A stretch of 17,565 nt of DNA from Acidobacteriaceae bacterium. Lineage in GTDB: Bacteria > Acidobacteriota > Terriglobia > Terriglobales > Acidobacteriaceae. Below are positions 7,543 through 14,797 of the stretch, in pieces. Positions within the stretch are counted from its first letter, which is position 1; the number at the start of each line of letters is the position of its first letter. The notes beneath the pieces are model-generated. The model searched no databases, was not told the origin of the DNA, and saw only the letters and a program-made list of their open reading frames with translations. The stretch spans positions 1-17,565 of the forward strand of contig PMSZ01000549.1 of the NCBI GenBank assembly GCA_003168235.1, read 5' to 3'. A program made the position numbers and the translations under genes.

Positions 7543-8841
7543 ATGTTTTCCAAGCTTTTTGGCGGATCGTTGCGAGTGATGCCGGCATCCAGCGAAGCGG
7601 CGTCCAGCAAAGCGGCGTCCAGAAAATCAGTGGGCCGGCCAGCGTTGACCTTATTTCCAGTGGTTCTCATCCTGTTGTGCATGGCTGCCGCAGCTTTCCC
7701 GGCGCAGGCGCAAGACTCGTCACAGCAACAGCCATCGCAACAACCGTCGCAGCCACCCCCGGCGAATCCAAATCCGAACCAGCAGGAAGCGCCTCCCGAA
7801 GCCGGCGGTCCGCAAAACGATGTGGGGCCTTATGTGATTCCGAAGAAAAAGGAAGAACCGCCGCCGCCGGCGCCAGAAAGGCCGAAGAAGATTGAGAACA
7901 TGCCCGACTACTCGATCAAGGTTGACGTGCCAGTGGTGAATCTTGACGTGCTTGTCACCACCAAAGACGGACAGACGGTGCCGGGGTTGCTGAAGGAAAA
8001 CTTCAAGATCGTGGAAGACGGGCAGGCGCAGCAGATCGCCACTTTCAATAAAAGTCAGGCTCCGATCACGGCCGTGCTGCTGGTGGAGTTCGCATCGACC
8101 AACTACGATTTCATGCGTGGGGCTTTTGAAGCATCGTACGTATTCGCCAGTACGCTGCAGAAAGACGATTGGATCTCGGTCATTTCATACGACGTGAAAC
8201 CACGGATTATGACCGATTTTACCCAGGACAAGCGGGCCGTCGCCGGGGCATTGCGCGAAATGACCTTCACGCCTACCTTCTCCGAAACGAACATGTTTGA
8301 CGCGCTGTTCGATACGCTCGATCGGATCGATCGCATTGAGGGTAAGAAATACATCATCCTGGTTACCACCGGCATAGATTCCTTCAGCAAGTTGACGCTG
8401 GATCAGATCCTCAAGAAGGTCAAGTCTACAAAAGACGTCACCATTTATGTCGCGGATGTCGCCGATATTGCCAGCGGTTATTGCGGAGTGCACGCCTGCC
8501 GTAGTCGCGGGGTGGTCATGGGGATCGGCCACATGGACTACCTGCAAGGCGAGAACGAAGTGAAGACCTTTGCCAGTCTCACCGGGGGCCGAGCTTATTT
8601 CCCGCGCTTCGAGGGCGAACTGCCGGACATATTTCATCAAATCGGAGCGGACATTCGCAACCAATACACCATCAGTTACCATCCCACCAATCCCAAACTT
8701 GACGGAACTTATCGCAAGCTGAAGGTCGAGTTGCAGGCGGCAGACGGTGGCGCACTGAAGGTTAAGGACCAGAAAGGCAAGGACGTGAAGTACATTGTCT
8801 ACGCCCGTGAAGGGTATACCGCCAAGCACACGGTGGAATGA
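7543..8841 (+). CDS. VWFA-related Acidobacterial-domain protein
   Basis: A 432-residue exported protein. The ATG has GAGG nine bases upstream. The first 34 residues are a polar, Ser/Ala/Arg-rich extension, partly coded by a 15-bp tandem repeat (7585-7622). They precede a signal or anchor segment at about 35-56 that ends AQA. A Gln/Pro-rich, then Pro/Lys-rich linker spans 58-118. The sequence VDVPVVNLDVLVTTKDGQTV (127-146) and the LLKENFKIVEDG that follows it are characteristic of the VWFA-related Acidobacterial domain family (TIGR03436). A von Willebrand A fold follows at about 175-380. The metal site is degenerate: the usual D-x-S-x-S is E-F-A-S-T at 182-186, while Thr249 and Asp279 keep the other two positions. 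Members are abundant in Acidobacteriota and are probably involved in extracytoplasmic binding, with no established partner. A TATACT box at 7509-7514 could be a -10 element, but no -35 is clear. Confidence 0.88.
   Translation: MFSKLFGGSLRVMPASSEAASSKAASRKSVGRPALTLFPVVLILLCMAAAAFPAQAQDSSQQQPSQQPSQPPPANPNPNQQEAPPEAGGPQNDVGPYVIPKKKEEPPPPAPERPKKIENMPDYSIKVDVPVVNLDVLVTTKDGQTVPGLLKENFKIVEDGQAQQIATFNKSQAPITAVLLVEFASTNYDFMRGAFEASYVFASTLQKDDWISVISYDVKPRIMTDFTQDKRAVAGALREMTFTPTFSETNMFDALFDTLDRIDRIEGKKYIILVTTGIDSFSKLTLDQILKKVKSTKDVTIYVADVADIASGYCGVHACRSRGVVMGIGHMDYLQGENEVKTFASLTGGRAYFPRFEGELPDIFHQIGADIRNQYTISYHPTNPKLDGTYRKLKVELQAADGGALKVKDQKGKDVKYIVYAREGYTAKHTVE
7585..7622 (+). repeat. 15-bp coding tandem repeat, 2.5 units
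   Basis: Units of the form GCRTCCAGCRAAGCG lie at 7585-7599, 7600-7614 and partially 7615-7622. They encode the repeated Ala-Ser-Ser-x-Ala peptide of the N-terminal extension of the VWFA protein. The repeat length is a multiple of three, so changes in copy number would keep the frame. Confidence 0.7.
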
Positions 8842-8970
8842 GCGGATGGGTTGCGGATGGCCGGGCGGGGGCGCTCGGGGCTCGACCGGTTTATCCCTCG
8901 CGCTCCACTGAGGTGCTCTCCTCTAAGGCACTGCGCAGTCAGGTGGTGGCTCAGTTTGAGGGTTTGCCGT

Positions 8971-9030
8971 CCCTCAGCGGCTAAAGCCGCGATGAAAGTA
9001 CGATGTTTACGGCACGGCTTCAGCCGTGCC
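8971..9030 (+). repeat. Palindromic intergenic repeat, copy B
   Basis: It opens with CCCTCAGCGGCTAAAGCCGC (8971-8990), of which 8971-8988 are identical to copy C at 14667-14684. The final C of the 17-nt box is at 8988; 22 nt later comes a 20-nt palindrome, GGCACGGCTTCAGCCGTGCC (9011-9030), with 9-bp arms. The stem bases differ from copies A and C on both arms in a way that keeps pairing. The TTTAC directly before the palindrome is also present in copy A. Confidence 0.75.
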
Positions 9031-9036
9031 CTTTCA

Positions 9037-9086
9037 AACCGATTCGAACTGCACCCCTACCAACCGATTCAGACCGCACCCCTACC
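9037..9086 (+). repeat. 25-bp tandem duplication
   Basis: Positions 9037-9061 and 9062-9086 are consecutive 25-nt units beginning AACCGATTC and ending GCACCCCTACC. They differ at three positions. The duplication is non-coding, between repeat copy B and the purB promoter region. Confidence 0.7.
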
Positions 9087-9158
9087 CGCAATTAAGGCGC
9101 TGCGCAACTTTTCTCCGCGTGATTTACAATCCCCAGTTCCCCTTCAGGAGACTGCGAC

Positions 9159-10511
9159 GTGATTCCACGCTATACCCGGCCGGAGATGGCCCGCATTTGG
9201 AGCGATGAAAACCGCTTCCGCACCTGGCTGGCGGTGGAAGTCGCCGCCACCGAAACGCTGGCCGCTGCCGGCATTGTGCCCAAGGACGCGGCGAAGGCGA
9301 TCCGCGCGCGCGCTAATTTCAGTGTGGAACGCATCTTCGAGATCGAGGCCGAGGTCAAGCACGACGTTATCGCATTTACTACCGCGGTCGCTGAGATTGT
9401 CGGGCCGCATTCGCGCTGGTTCCACTATGGACTCACGTCGAACGATGTGGTCGATACGGCGCAGGCATTACTGATTCAGCAGGCGTCGGCGCTGATCGCG
9501 AGCGACCTGGAACGGCTCTCTGGTGTCCTGGAACGGCGGGCCTGGGAATTCAAAGACACGCCGATGATTGGGCGCACGCACGGGATCCACGCGGAGCCGA
9601 TCACGTTTGGATTCAAGATCGCCAACTGGTATTCGGAAACGCAGCGCAACATCGCGCGCTTTAAAACTGCGGCGGAAGATCTGCGGGTGGGGAAATTTTC
9701 CGGTGCGGTGGGGACGTTTGCCTACCTGAGTCCGGAACTCGAAGAGCAAATCTGCGCGCGGCTGGGATTGAAGGCGGCGGCGGTTTCGTCGCAGGTGATT
9801 CAGCGCGACCGCCACGCTTTTTATCTGGCGACGCTGGCCACGATTGCGACTACGCTCGACAAGATTGCCACTGAAATACGCCACCTGCAGCGCACGGAAG
9901 TTCGGGAGGCGGAGGAATTTTTCAGCGAGAAACAAAAGGGATCGTCGGCCATGCCGCACAAGCGCAATCCGGTGACCAGCGAACAGATTTCGGGACTGGC
10001 GCGCGTGGTGCGATCGAACGCGCAGGCGGGATTTGAAAACGTCGTGCTGTGGCATGAGCGCGATATTTCGCATTCGTCGGCGGAGCGCATCATTATTCCG
10101 GACTCGACCACGCTGGCCGACTACCTGCTGCACAAAACCGCGAGCCTGATTGAATCCATGTTCGTCTATCCCGAGCGGATGCGGGCGAATCTTGAAAGCA
10201 CGCGCGGCCTGGTTTTCAGCGGGCAACTGCTGCTCGACCTGGTTGAAAGCGGCGTGTCGCGCGAAGATGCGTATCGACTGGTGCAGAGCCATGCCATGCG
10301 CGCCTGGAAGGAAGATCTCAATTTCCGCGAATTGATTCTGAATGATCGTGAAATCAGCGGGAGAGTTCCGCGGGCGAAAATCGAGCGCGCGTTCGATCTG
10401 CGACGGCAACTGAAAAACATCGACAAGATTTTTGCGCGAGTGTTTGTGAAGACCGGCGGCGGGAATGGGGTTGCATCCGCGAAGAGAAGAAGCGCTAGGC
10501 GGAAGAAATAG
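9159..10511 (+). CDS. purB: Adenylosuccinate lyase
   Basis: A 450-residue cytoplasmic enzyme of the fumarase/aspartase superfamily. It acts twice in purine synthesis: it splits SAICAR to AICAR plus fumarate, and adenylosuccinate to AMP plus fumarate. The superfamily signature GSSAMPHKRNP is at 261-271 and carries the mobile-loop serine. GRTHG (138-142, His141), KHDV (67-70, His68) and TSND (93-96) are the other active-site segments. Length and content fit the usual 430-480 residues of bacterial PurB. The basic tail (about 438-450, Ala/Lys/Arg rich) lies outside the conserved fold. The start is GTG at 9159, chosen because AGGAG ends eight bases before it and because MIPRYTRPEM is the normal N terminus of this subgroup. 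It stands alone without other purine genes, and its stop lies 12 bp from the converging marR stop. Confidence 0.96.
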   Translation: MIPRYTRPEMARIWSDENRFRTWLAVEVAATETLAAAGIVPKDAAKAIRARANFSVERIFEIEAEVKHDVIAFTTAVAEIVGPHSRWFHYGLTSNDVVDTAQALLIQQASALIASDLERLSGVLERRAWEFKDTPMIGRTHGIHAEPITFGFKIANWYSETQRNIARFKTAAEDLRVGKFSGAVGTFAYLSPELEEQICARLGLKAAAVSSQVIQRDRHAFYLATLATIATTLDKIATEIRHLQRTEVREAEEFFSEKQKGSSAMPHKRNPVTSEQISGLARVVRSNAQAGFENVVLWHERDISHSSAERIIIPDSTTLADYLLHKTASLIESMFVYPERMRANLESTRGLVFSGQLLLDLVESGVSREDAYRLVQSHAMRAWKEDLNFRELILNDREISGRVPRAKIERAFDLRRQLKNIDKIFARVFVKTGGGNGVASAKRRSARRKK

Positions 10512-10523
10512 CGAGACGAGGCC

Positions 10524-11048
10524 TTAGTCGGCGCGCCCGTCGGATCGATAGTTCGAGGCGCCGCTCCTAACCAATTCCAGTAATTCAATCAGGTGCTGCA
10601 GTTTTTCCTGGGCGACGTGCTGCAGCATTTCGCGGGCATGCTTTTCGATCGGCGCATCCATGGAGCGCAGAAGCTTGAGACCGGGGGTGGTGATCTTTCC
10701 GAAAATGACGCGGCGATCGTGGCGGTCGCGGGTGCGCACGACCAGGCCGCGAGTTTCCAGGCGATTCAGCAGACGCGTAATGTCGGGATCGTGCGTGATC
10801 ATGCGGCCGGCGATCTCGCGGCAGGGCAAGCCCTCGGGGCCAGCTCCGCGCAAGATGCGCAGGGCGTTGTATTGCGTGCCGGTCAGTCCAAAGGTTCTGA
10901 GCCAGGATTCGACCTGGGCCTCGAGGGCATCGGCGGTGCGGAGGAGGGAAAGATAGGCTTCCTGTTCACGGCTGGTGAAGGGGATGGTTTGCTTGAGTTC
11001 GGCTTGCAGGCCACTGACTTGCGAACTACCTTGCGGAACACGAGACAT
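10524..11048 (-). CDS. MarR-family transcriptional regulator
   Basis: A 174-residue winged-helix DNA-binding protein. The body shows the MarR order: an N-terminal dimerisation helix (about 27-50), then LTGTQYNALRIL (54-65). LPCREIAGRMITHDPDITRL (73-92) forms the helix-turn-helix. LETRGLVVRTRDRHDRRVIF (95-114) is the wing with the typical D-R-D-R-R pattern, and long C-terminal helices (about 117-160) follow. Such proteins act as dimers on palindromic operators, usually repressing themselves and a neighbouring gene until a small molecule or oxidant releases them. A strong array of half-sites lies 14-35 bp upstream of the ATG. The neighbour on the divergent side is the BON-domain gene, a possible target. 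No cysteine pattern or ligand hint is obvious. It converges with purB. Confidence 0.92.
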   Translation of the reverse strand: MSRVPQGSSQVSGLQAELKQTIPFTSREQEAYLSLLRTADALEAQVESWLRTFGLTGTQYNALRILRGAGPEGLPCREIAGRMITHDPDITRLLNRLETRGLVVRTRDRHDRRVIFGKITTPGLKLLRSMDAPIEKHAREMLQHVAQEKLQHLIELLELVRSGASNYRSDGRAD

Positions 11049-11056
11049 AGTTTGAG

Positions 11057-11083
11057 ATTAGTCGTCATGACGAATAATCGTCA
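11057..11083. promoter_or_regulatory. Probable MarR operator with three half-sites, overlapping the marR promoter
   Basis: TCGTCA at 11062-11067 and TGACGA at 11068-11073 form a perfect 12-bp palindrome. It extends to a 22-bp near-palindrome at 11057-11078 with ATTA/TAAT ends. A third half-site, TCGTCA at 11078-11083, pairs with the second to form TGACGA-ATAA-TCGTCA. On the minus strand a -35-like TTGACG (11084-11079) leads into this array, with a weak TAATCT (11060-11055) downstream. Bound protein would therefore block marR transcription. Autoregulation is an inference. Confidence 0.6.
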
Positions 11084-11247
11084 AATTTCGGCGGTCAAAA
11101 CCCGCAAACGAGGGCCGGTTAGGGCTTGTAATTGTTTGTAAAACCGCGTTGAACGCGCATCGGCGACGGCGTGCCACGCATCTATTTAACTGACCGGTTA
11201 ATAACGTGGGGCGAACCGGAATTGTAGTGAAAAGAGGCAAGGCAATC

Positions 11248-12018
11248 ATGAACAAGTCAATCATAAAAACGGAGAAGGCAATATTTACGACGACGCTGGC
11301 GTCGCTCGTCCTGCTGAGTGTTGCCGCTTGGGCCGCGACTTCACCTACCGGCCGGTACGACCAGCAGATTCAGCAGGCGGTGAGCCAGAAGATGCTGAGC
11401 ACGAAACATCTGCAGGGGGTTTATTCGAGCGTGGAAGATGGCATCGTGAGCCTGAGCGGCTCGGTGAATTTGTATCAGGACAAACTCGAAGCCGCGAAGA
11501 AGATCAAGAAAGTCGCGAACCTGAGCGGAGTTCGCAATGACATCGTAGTGGCGGGAGAAAATGTTTCCGACAGCCAGTTGCAGCAGAAACTGGCGAAGAA
11601 GTTGGCTTACGATCGCGTGGGATATCGCGACAACGCGTTCAACTACGTTGCGGTCACGGTGAAAGACGGAGTGGTAACACTGGACGGTGCCACCGTGTGG
11701 GATGTGCCGAAGGACCTGGCTCTCGCGATTGTGGCGGAGACTCCGGGCGTCAAGGACGTGGTCAATAATGTGGCGGTGCTGCCGGTATCGGGGTTTGACG
11801 ATTCCATCCGGGCGCGCACGGCGCAGGCAATTTACCGCGACACGGTGCTGGGGCGTTATGCGAGCGATCCGGCGCGTCCGATTCGGATTGTGGTGGATAA
11901 CGGACACGTGACCCTGTACGGAACGGTCGAGAACGCGATGGACAAGAACATTGCCGGAATCCGCGCGAGCGGCGTGCAGGGAGCGTTCAGCGTGGAGAAC
12001 AAGCTGGTCGTCGACTAA
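11248..12018 (+). CDS. Exported protein with three BON domains
   Basis: A 256-residue protein, starting at the ATG at 11248 (after an AGGCAAGG purine run) rather than the in-frame GTG at 11206. Residues 1-30 are a signal peptide ending AWAA. Three BON (bacterial OsmY and nodulation) domains follow at about 37-101, 108-177 and 185-256. Each has the pattern of a helix, then V-DG-V-L-G-V, a helix, and a final G V--V-N--V. BON domains bind phospholipid membranes or support envelope integrity; OsmY has two and is periplasmic. Three copies with a signal peptide suggest a periplasmic stress-type protein. It is divergent from the MarR gene and 199 bp from it. A strong terminator follows at 12066-12093, so it is a single-gene unit. 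Confidence 0.88.
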   Translation: MNKSIIKTEKAIFTTTLASLVLLSVAAWAATSPTGRYDQQIQQAVSQKMLSTKHLQGVYSSVEDGIVSLSGSVNLYQDKLEAAKKIKKVANLSGVRNDIVVAGENVSDSQLQQKLAKKLAYDRVGYRDNAFNYVAVTVKDGVVTLDGATVWDVPKDLALAIVAETPGVKDVVNNVAVLPVSGFDDSIRARTAQAIYRDTVLGRYASDPARPIRIVVDNGHVTLYGTVENAMDKNIAGIRASGVQGAFSVENKLVVD

Positions 12019-12065
12019 CTGGCATGGGTTAGCGGTGAACAGTTAACAATAATTTCTCTCCTGGG

Positions 12066-12093
12066 GGCGCGGCGCAGGCCGCGCCATTTTTTG
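12066..12093 (+). terminator. Rho-independent terminator of the BON gene
   Basis: GGCGCGGC (12066-12073), loop GCAG, then GCCGCGCC (12078-12085) form a perfect 8-bp GC stem. ATTTTTTG follows, with six T residues at 12087-12092. It lies 47 bp after the BON stop and just past the end of the minus-strand permease gene, for which the T-run has the wrong orientation. Confidence 0.88.
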
Positions 12094-12098
12094 TCCGG

Positions 12099-13673
12099 TT
12101 ACGCGTAGGCAACCTGCCGGCGCCTGCCCAGGCATGACGCGAGCAACAAGCCGGCAGCCAAAGTCAGGTACAAGCCGGGAGAACTCGATGCGCGCGACCC
12201 GCCGACAAAGTCGAGCGAGGGAAGCTGGTGCAGCGGCCCCACATACCACCAGACTGTGTAGATGGCCTCAAATAATTTACTGGAACCGCTCCACACTCCC
12301 AAGGCGAGCGCGAGGCTCGGGATAAACAATGCGCCCGCGCACCAAGCCGCCAGCTGCGGCCAGTCCAAACTGGTCAGCAGCCGAAAGGCTGTGCCGGCGC
12401 CAGTCATGAGTGCGACCAGAACGCCTGCCATCCACAACGCCGCCAACTGTCGATAGACCACTCGCTCCGCGGAAAAAATCAGAGACTGGGTAGCGTTACG
12501 TGACTCACGGCACCCCATCTGCGACCAGACCAGCGCCGGCCAGAGCCAGGCCGCGAGCAGCACGCCTTCCCGGGCCTGCGCTGTAGGTGACGCGAACTCC
12601 GCTATCAGCAGACCGGCAGCCACGACGTACCACCACCAGCGCAACCCTTTGACCATTAGAGAAAGTTCAGAGAGCACCAGCCGCGCAAATCGGCTTTGTC
12701 CCCTCGCGCCGAGAGGAGTCAACGTTGCATGTGCCGGTGTTGGCTGTCGGTGCTCGATTACCGGTGCCGGATCGTCCACCACCGCATTTCGGTTTTCTTT
12801 TGGCTTTTTTTCGCGGATTTTTTCTCGAGCGGGATCGAAGCGATGAAAGAACACGGAGGCGAGCACGGCCAATCCGAGGCCGGCTGCTACCCATAGCAAA
12901 CGCGCGGCCAATAAATGCGGCGTCCAATCGACGCCATGCCACAGGAACGTGCGCCACGCATGATCTGGACCGATGGTCAAGCTAAAGTTTTTGGTTTTAC
13001 CGCCCGGATCCAGTCTTGTGAGCGCCTGTTGCGTGCTGGTCGTGAAAACATGGATTCCGGTTGCGTCGTCCATGCCGGTCGTGGCTCCGCCGGCCAGCGC
13101 GAAGGTCCACAGGAAAAAATAGATCACATTGCCCACACCGCCGCGCAAAACCGGCAAGGTCTCGAAGAGCAAGGCGACGCTGCCGGCAACAAACATCACC
13201 GGCAGATCGATCAGCAGGAATGGCGACCACAACTGCCACAAAGATATTGGGCGCGCATCCGGACGCAGCCACTGCATGGCCAGTGCAGCCGCCATCAGCA
13301 CCAGCACCATGGACGCCAGCACGGCGAAGTTGCTCACGGTTTTTGCGACGGTATAAAGCACCTTCGGCATGGGCGTGGCGGCCAGAATCCGTCCTACGCG
13401 CGTCGTAGAATCGCGCTCCACCGCATTCTTGACAACGTAGAACCCGCACAGCGAAAGAAAAGTCGAACAGCAGATCGCCATCAACATGCCGATCCAGGCC
13501 GAGTTGTAGACGCCGCGATAACCGTCACCCACGACGACAGAAACTTTCTCAGCGATCACGGCGTACGCCATGTACAAGGCGCCCGCCAGGATCAACAGGA
13601 AGCTGTAGCGCCGCACGCGCTCGAGAAAATCTGCCTTCGCCATGTGATAGAGAACACGCAAAGGATGGTTCAT
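12099..13673 (-). CDS. ABC transporter permease (ABC-2 type, large)
   Basis: A 524-residue integral membrane protein with about eleven hydrophobic segments in two halves. Six fall at about 23-45, 60-84, 114-136, 146-170, 177-197 and 257-278. A hydrophilic, charged loop (about 285-340, rich in Lys/Glu/Pro) separates these from five more between about 345 and 515. The N-terminal helix with KADFLERVRRYSF, followed by an AVERDSTTRVGRILAATPM segment on the cytoplasmic side, is typical of ABC-2 permeases that pair with a CcmA/BcrA-like ATPase. Its ATG overlaps the ATPase stop in an ATGA arrangement (13670-13673), so translation is probably coupled. The duplicated layout suggests one polypeptide could supply both halves of the channel. 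The substrate cannot be read from sequence; lipid, peptide or antibiotic export are family possibilities. Confidence 0.85.
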   Translation of the reverse strand: MNHPLRVLYHMAKADFLERVRRYSFLLILAGALYMAYAVIAEKVSVVVGDGYRGVYNSAWIGMLMAICCSTFLSLCGFYVVKNAVERDSTTRVGRILAATPMPKVLYTVAKTVSNFAVLASMVLVLMAAALAMQWLRPDARPISLWQLWSPFLLIDLPVMFVAGSVALLFETLPVLRGGVGNVIYFFLWTFALAGGATTGMDDATGIHVFTTSTQQALTRLDPGGKTKNFSLTIGPDHAWRTFLWHGVDWTPHLLAARLLWVAAGLGLAVLASVFFHRFDPAREKIREKKPKENRNAVVDDPAPVIEHRQPTPAHATLTPLGARGQSRFARLVLSELSLMVKGLRWWWYVVAAGLLIAEFASPTAQAREGVLLAAWLWPALVWSQMGCRESRNATQSLIFSAERVVYRQLAALWMAGVLVALMTGAGTAFRLLTSLDWPQLAAWCAGALFIPSLALALGVWSGSSKLFEAIYTVWWYVGPLHQLPSLDFVGGSRASSSPGLYLTLAAGLLLASCLGRRRQVAYA

Positions 13674-14551
13674 GCCGCCGCTCCAGCCCGGTGCTGTGAG
13701 AGACAGAACAGATAAGCGTCTTCCAGCGTGGGAGCAACCGAACTGGTTCCCGGCGGCGGTTGCGAAGCCAGCAGGCGGACATGTATTCCGTCGCCGCGCC
13801 GGCTCGTGTTGCTGATCAGGAATTGTTGGCGGGCCGCGTTCAGTTCAGAACTGGGCACGACCCACTCCCACACTTTCCCTTCGACCGCGCGCAAAAGGTC
13901 TTCGGGCGCCGCGTGCGCCACCAGCCTGCCTTGCGCGATGAGCGCGATGTCGGTCGCGGTGGCCTCGACGTCAGAAACGATGTGTGTGGAGAGAATGACG
14001 ATGCGGTCGCCGGAAAGATCGGAAAGCAGGTTGCGAAAGCGCACTCGCTCTTCCGGATCCAAGCCTGCGGTGGGTTCATCCACGATCAACAACCTGGGAT
14101 CGTTCAAGAGCGCCTGCGCGATTCCGATCCGTTGCCGCATTCCTCCCGAATAGCCGCCCAGCGGCCGTTTGCGCACATCCGTCAGGTTCACCAGGGTCAG
14201 CAGTTCGTCGATACGACGGCGCGCCGATGCCGCGTCCAGGCCTTTCACCGCCGCCAGGTATTCGAGGAACTCGACGGCATTCAGGTTGGGATAAACGCCG
14301 AAGTCCTGCGGCAGGTATCCGAGCACGCTCCGAATTGCATTCGGATCCGCTGCGAGGTCTGTTCCGTTCCACTGGATGGTTCCGCTCGTGGGCTTCGTAA
14401 TCGTGGCCAGAATACTCATCAGCGTCGTCTTGCCTGCACCGTTCGGGCCGAGCAGCCCCAGGATGCCGGAACCCAATTCCAGGCTGAAGTCTTGCAGAGC
14501 AAGCGTGTTCGCGCCATAGCGCTTGCTGACATGGTCGATGGTGAGCTTCAA
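13670..14551 (-). CDS. ABC transporter ATP-binding protein
   Basis: A 293-residue nucleotide-binding subunit that powers the adjacent permease. Walker A GPNGAGKT is at 35-42, the Q-loop Gln at 82, signature YSGGMRQR at 134-141 and Walker B LLIVDEP at 154-160 with Glu159. The D-loop GLD is at 163-165 and the switch His at 190 (STH), so all catalytic elements are present. The region after about 215 is a C-terminal extension with a beta-rich ending, as in the CcmA/BcrA-like exporters. The start is TTG at 14551, chosen because a strong GGGGGAGG lies just upstream and the normal N terminus MKLTIDHVSKRYG begins there. A MITE-like element starts 79 bp upstream, between this gene and the TPR gene, and may affect its promoter. 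Confidence 0.93.
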   Translation of the reverse strand: MKLTIDHVSKRYGANTLALQDFSLELGSGILGLLGPNGAGKTTLMSILATITKPTSGTIQWNGTDLAADPNAIRSVLGYLPQDFGVYPNLNAVEFLEYLAAVKGLDAASARRRIDELLTLVNLTDVRKRPLGGYSGGMRQRIGIAQALLNDPRLLIVDEPTAGLDPEERVRFRNLLSDLSGDRIVILSTHIVSDVEATATDIALIAQGRLVAHAAPEDLLRAVEGKVWEWVVPSSELNAARQQFLISNTSRRGDGIHVRLLASQPPPGTSSVAPTLEDAYLFCLSQHRAGAAA

Positions 14552-14629
14552 CGGGCCTCCCCCTGCAACATGCTAGAGGATACGGATTGGAAGCAACCGG
14601 AGTTCCGGGAGGTTTCGTCGGGGCCTAAA

Positions 14630-14769
14630 CAGATTGCTGAAAAACTCGGTCGTACGCCGCGTCGCTCCCTCAGCGGCTAAAGCCACCACTGAAAATTAGG
14701 CATTGATCGCAGCGCTGAAGCGCTGCGCCACCTAAAAACAAAAGCAATAGCGAGTTTTTCAGCAATCTG
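14630..14769. mobile_element. MITE-like element with 19-bp terminal inverted repeats
   Basis: CAGATTGCTGAAAAACTCG at 14630-14648 is the exact reverse complement of 14751-14769. TAAA flanks both ends directly (14626-14629 and 14770-14773), a possible 4-bp target duplication. The 140-bp element has no coding capacity and encloses palindromic repeat copy C. It resembles a non-autonomous transposable element. A large bidirectional hairpin or terminator is the alternative. No transposase gene is in the window. Confidence 0.65.
14667..14732 (+). repeat. Palindromic intergenic repeat, copy C (inside the MITE-like element)
   Basis: Box CCCTCAGCGGCTAAAGCC at 14667-14684 is identical to copy B. After 23 nt comes the 20-nt palindrome CGCAGCGCTGAAGCGCTGCG (14708-14727), then CCACC. 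The last 25 nt are the exact reverse complement of copy A at 2789-2813. Confidence 0.8.
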
Positions 14770-14797
14770 TAAAACCGACAGGGACTGGCGACTGGCG

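Larger units (their letters stand above)
8842..9158. other. Intergenic region, 317 bp, between VWFA gene and purB
   Basis: No supported gene. It contains palindromic repeat copy B (8971-9030), a 25-bp tandem duplication (9037-9086), and a -10-like TACAAT at 9125-9130 that sits 29 bp before the purB start codon. The -35 region is poor. Confidence 0.5.

Noticed and set aside
9104..9130. GCAACTTTT followed by TACAAT before purB, similar to the msrA ECF-like promoter
   Set aside because: The spacing does not fit an ECF promoter, and TACAAT is better read as a sigma70 -10 for a housekeeping gene.
9468..10409. 313-codon minus-strand open frame antisense to purB
   Set aside because: It overlaps a clear adenylosuccinate lyase gene and has no features of its own.
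11186..11201. TTAAC/GTTAA inverted repeat before the BON gene as an operator
   Set aside because: The arms are only 5 bp and AT-rich; it is compatible with chance and unrelated to the MarR half-sites.
13760..14680. 306-codon plus-strand open frame antisense to the ABC ATPase
   Set aside because: The opposite strand encodes every ABC motif; this frame shows none.
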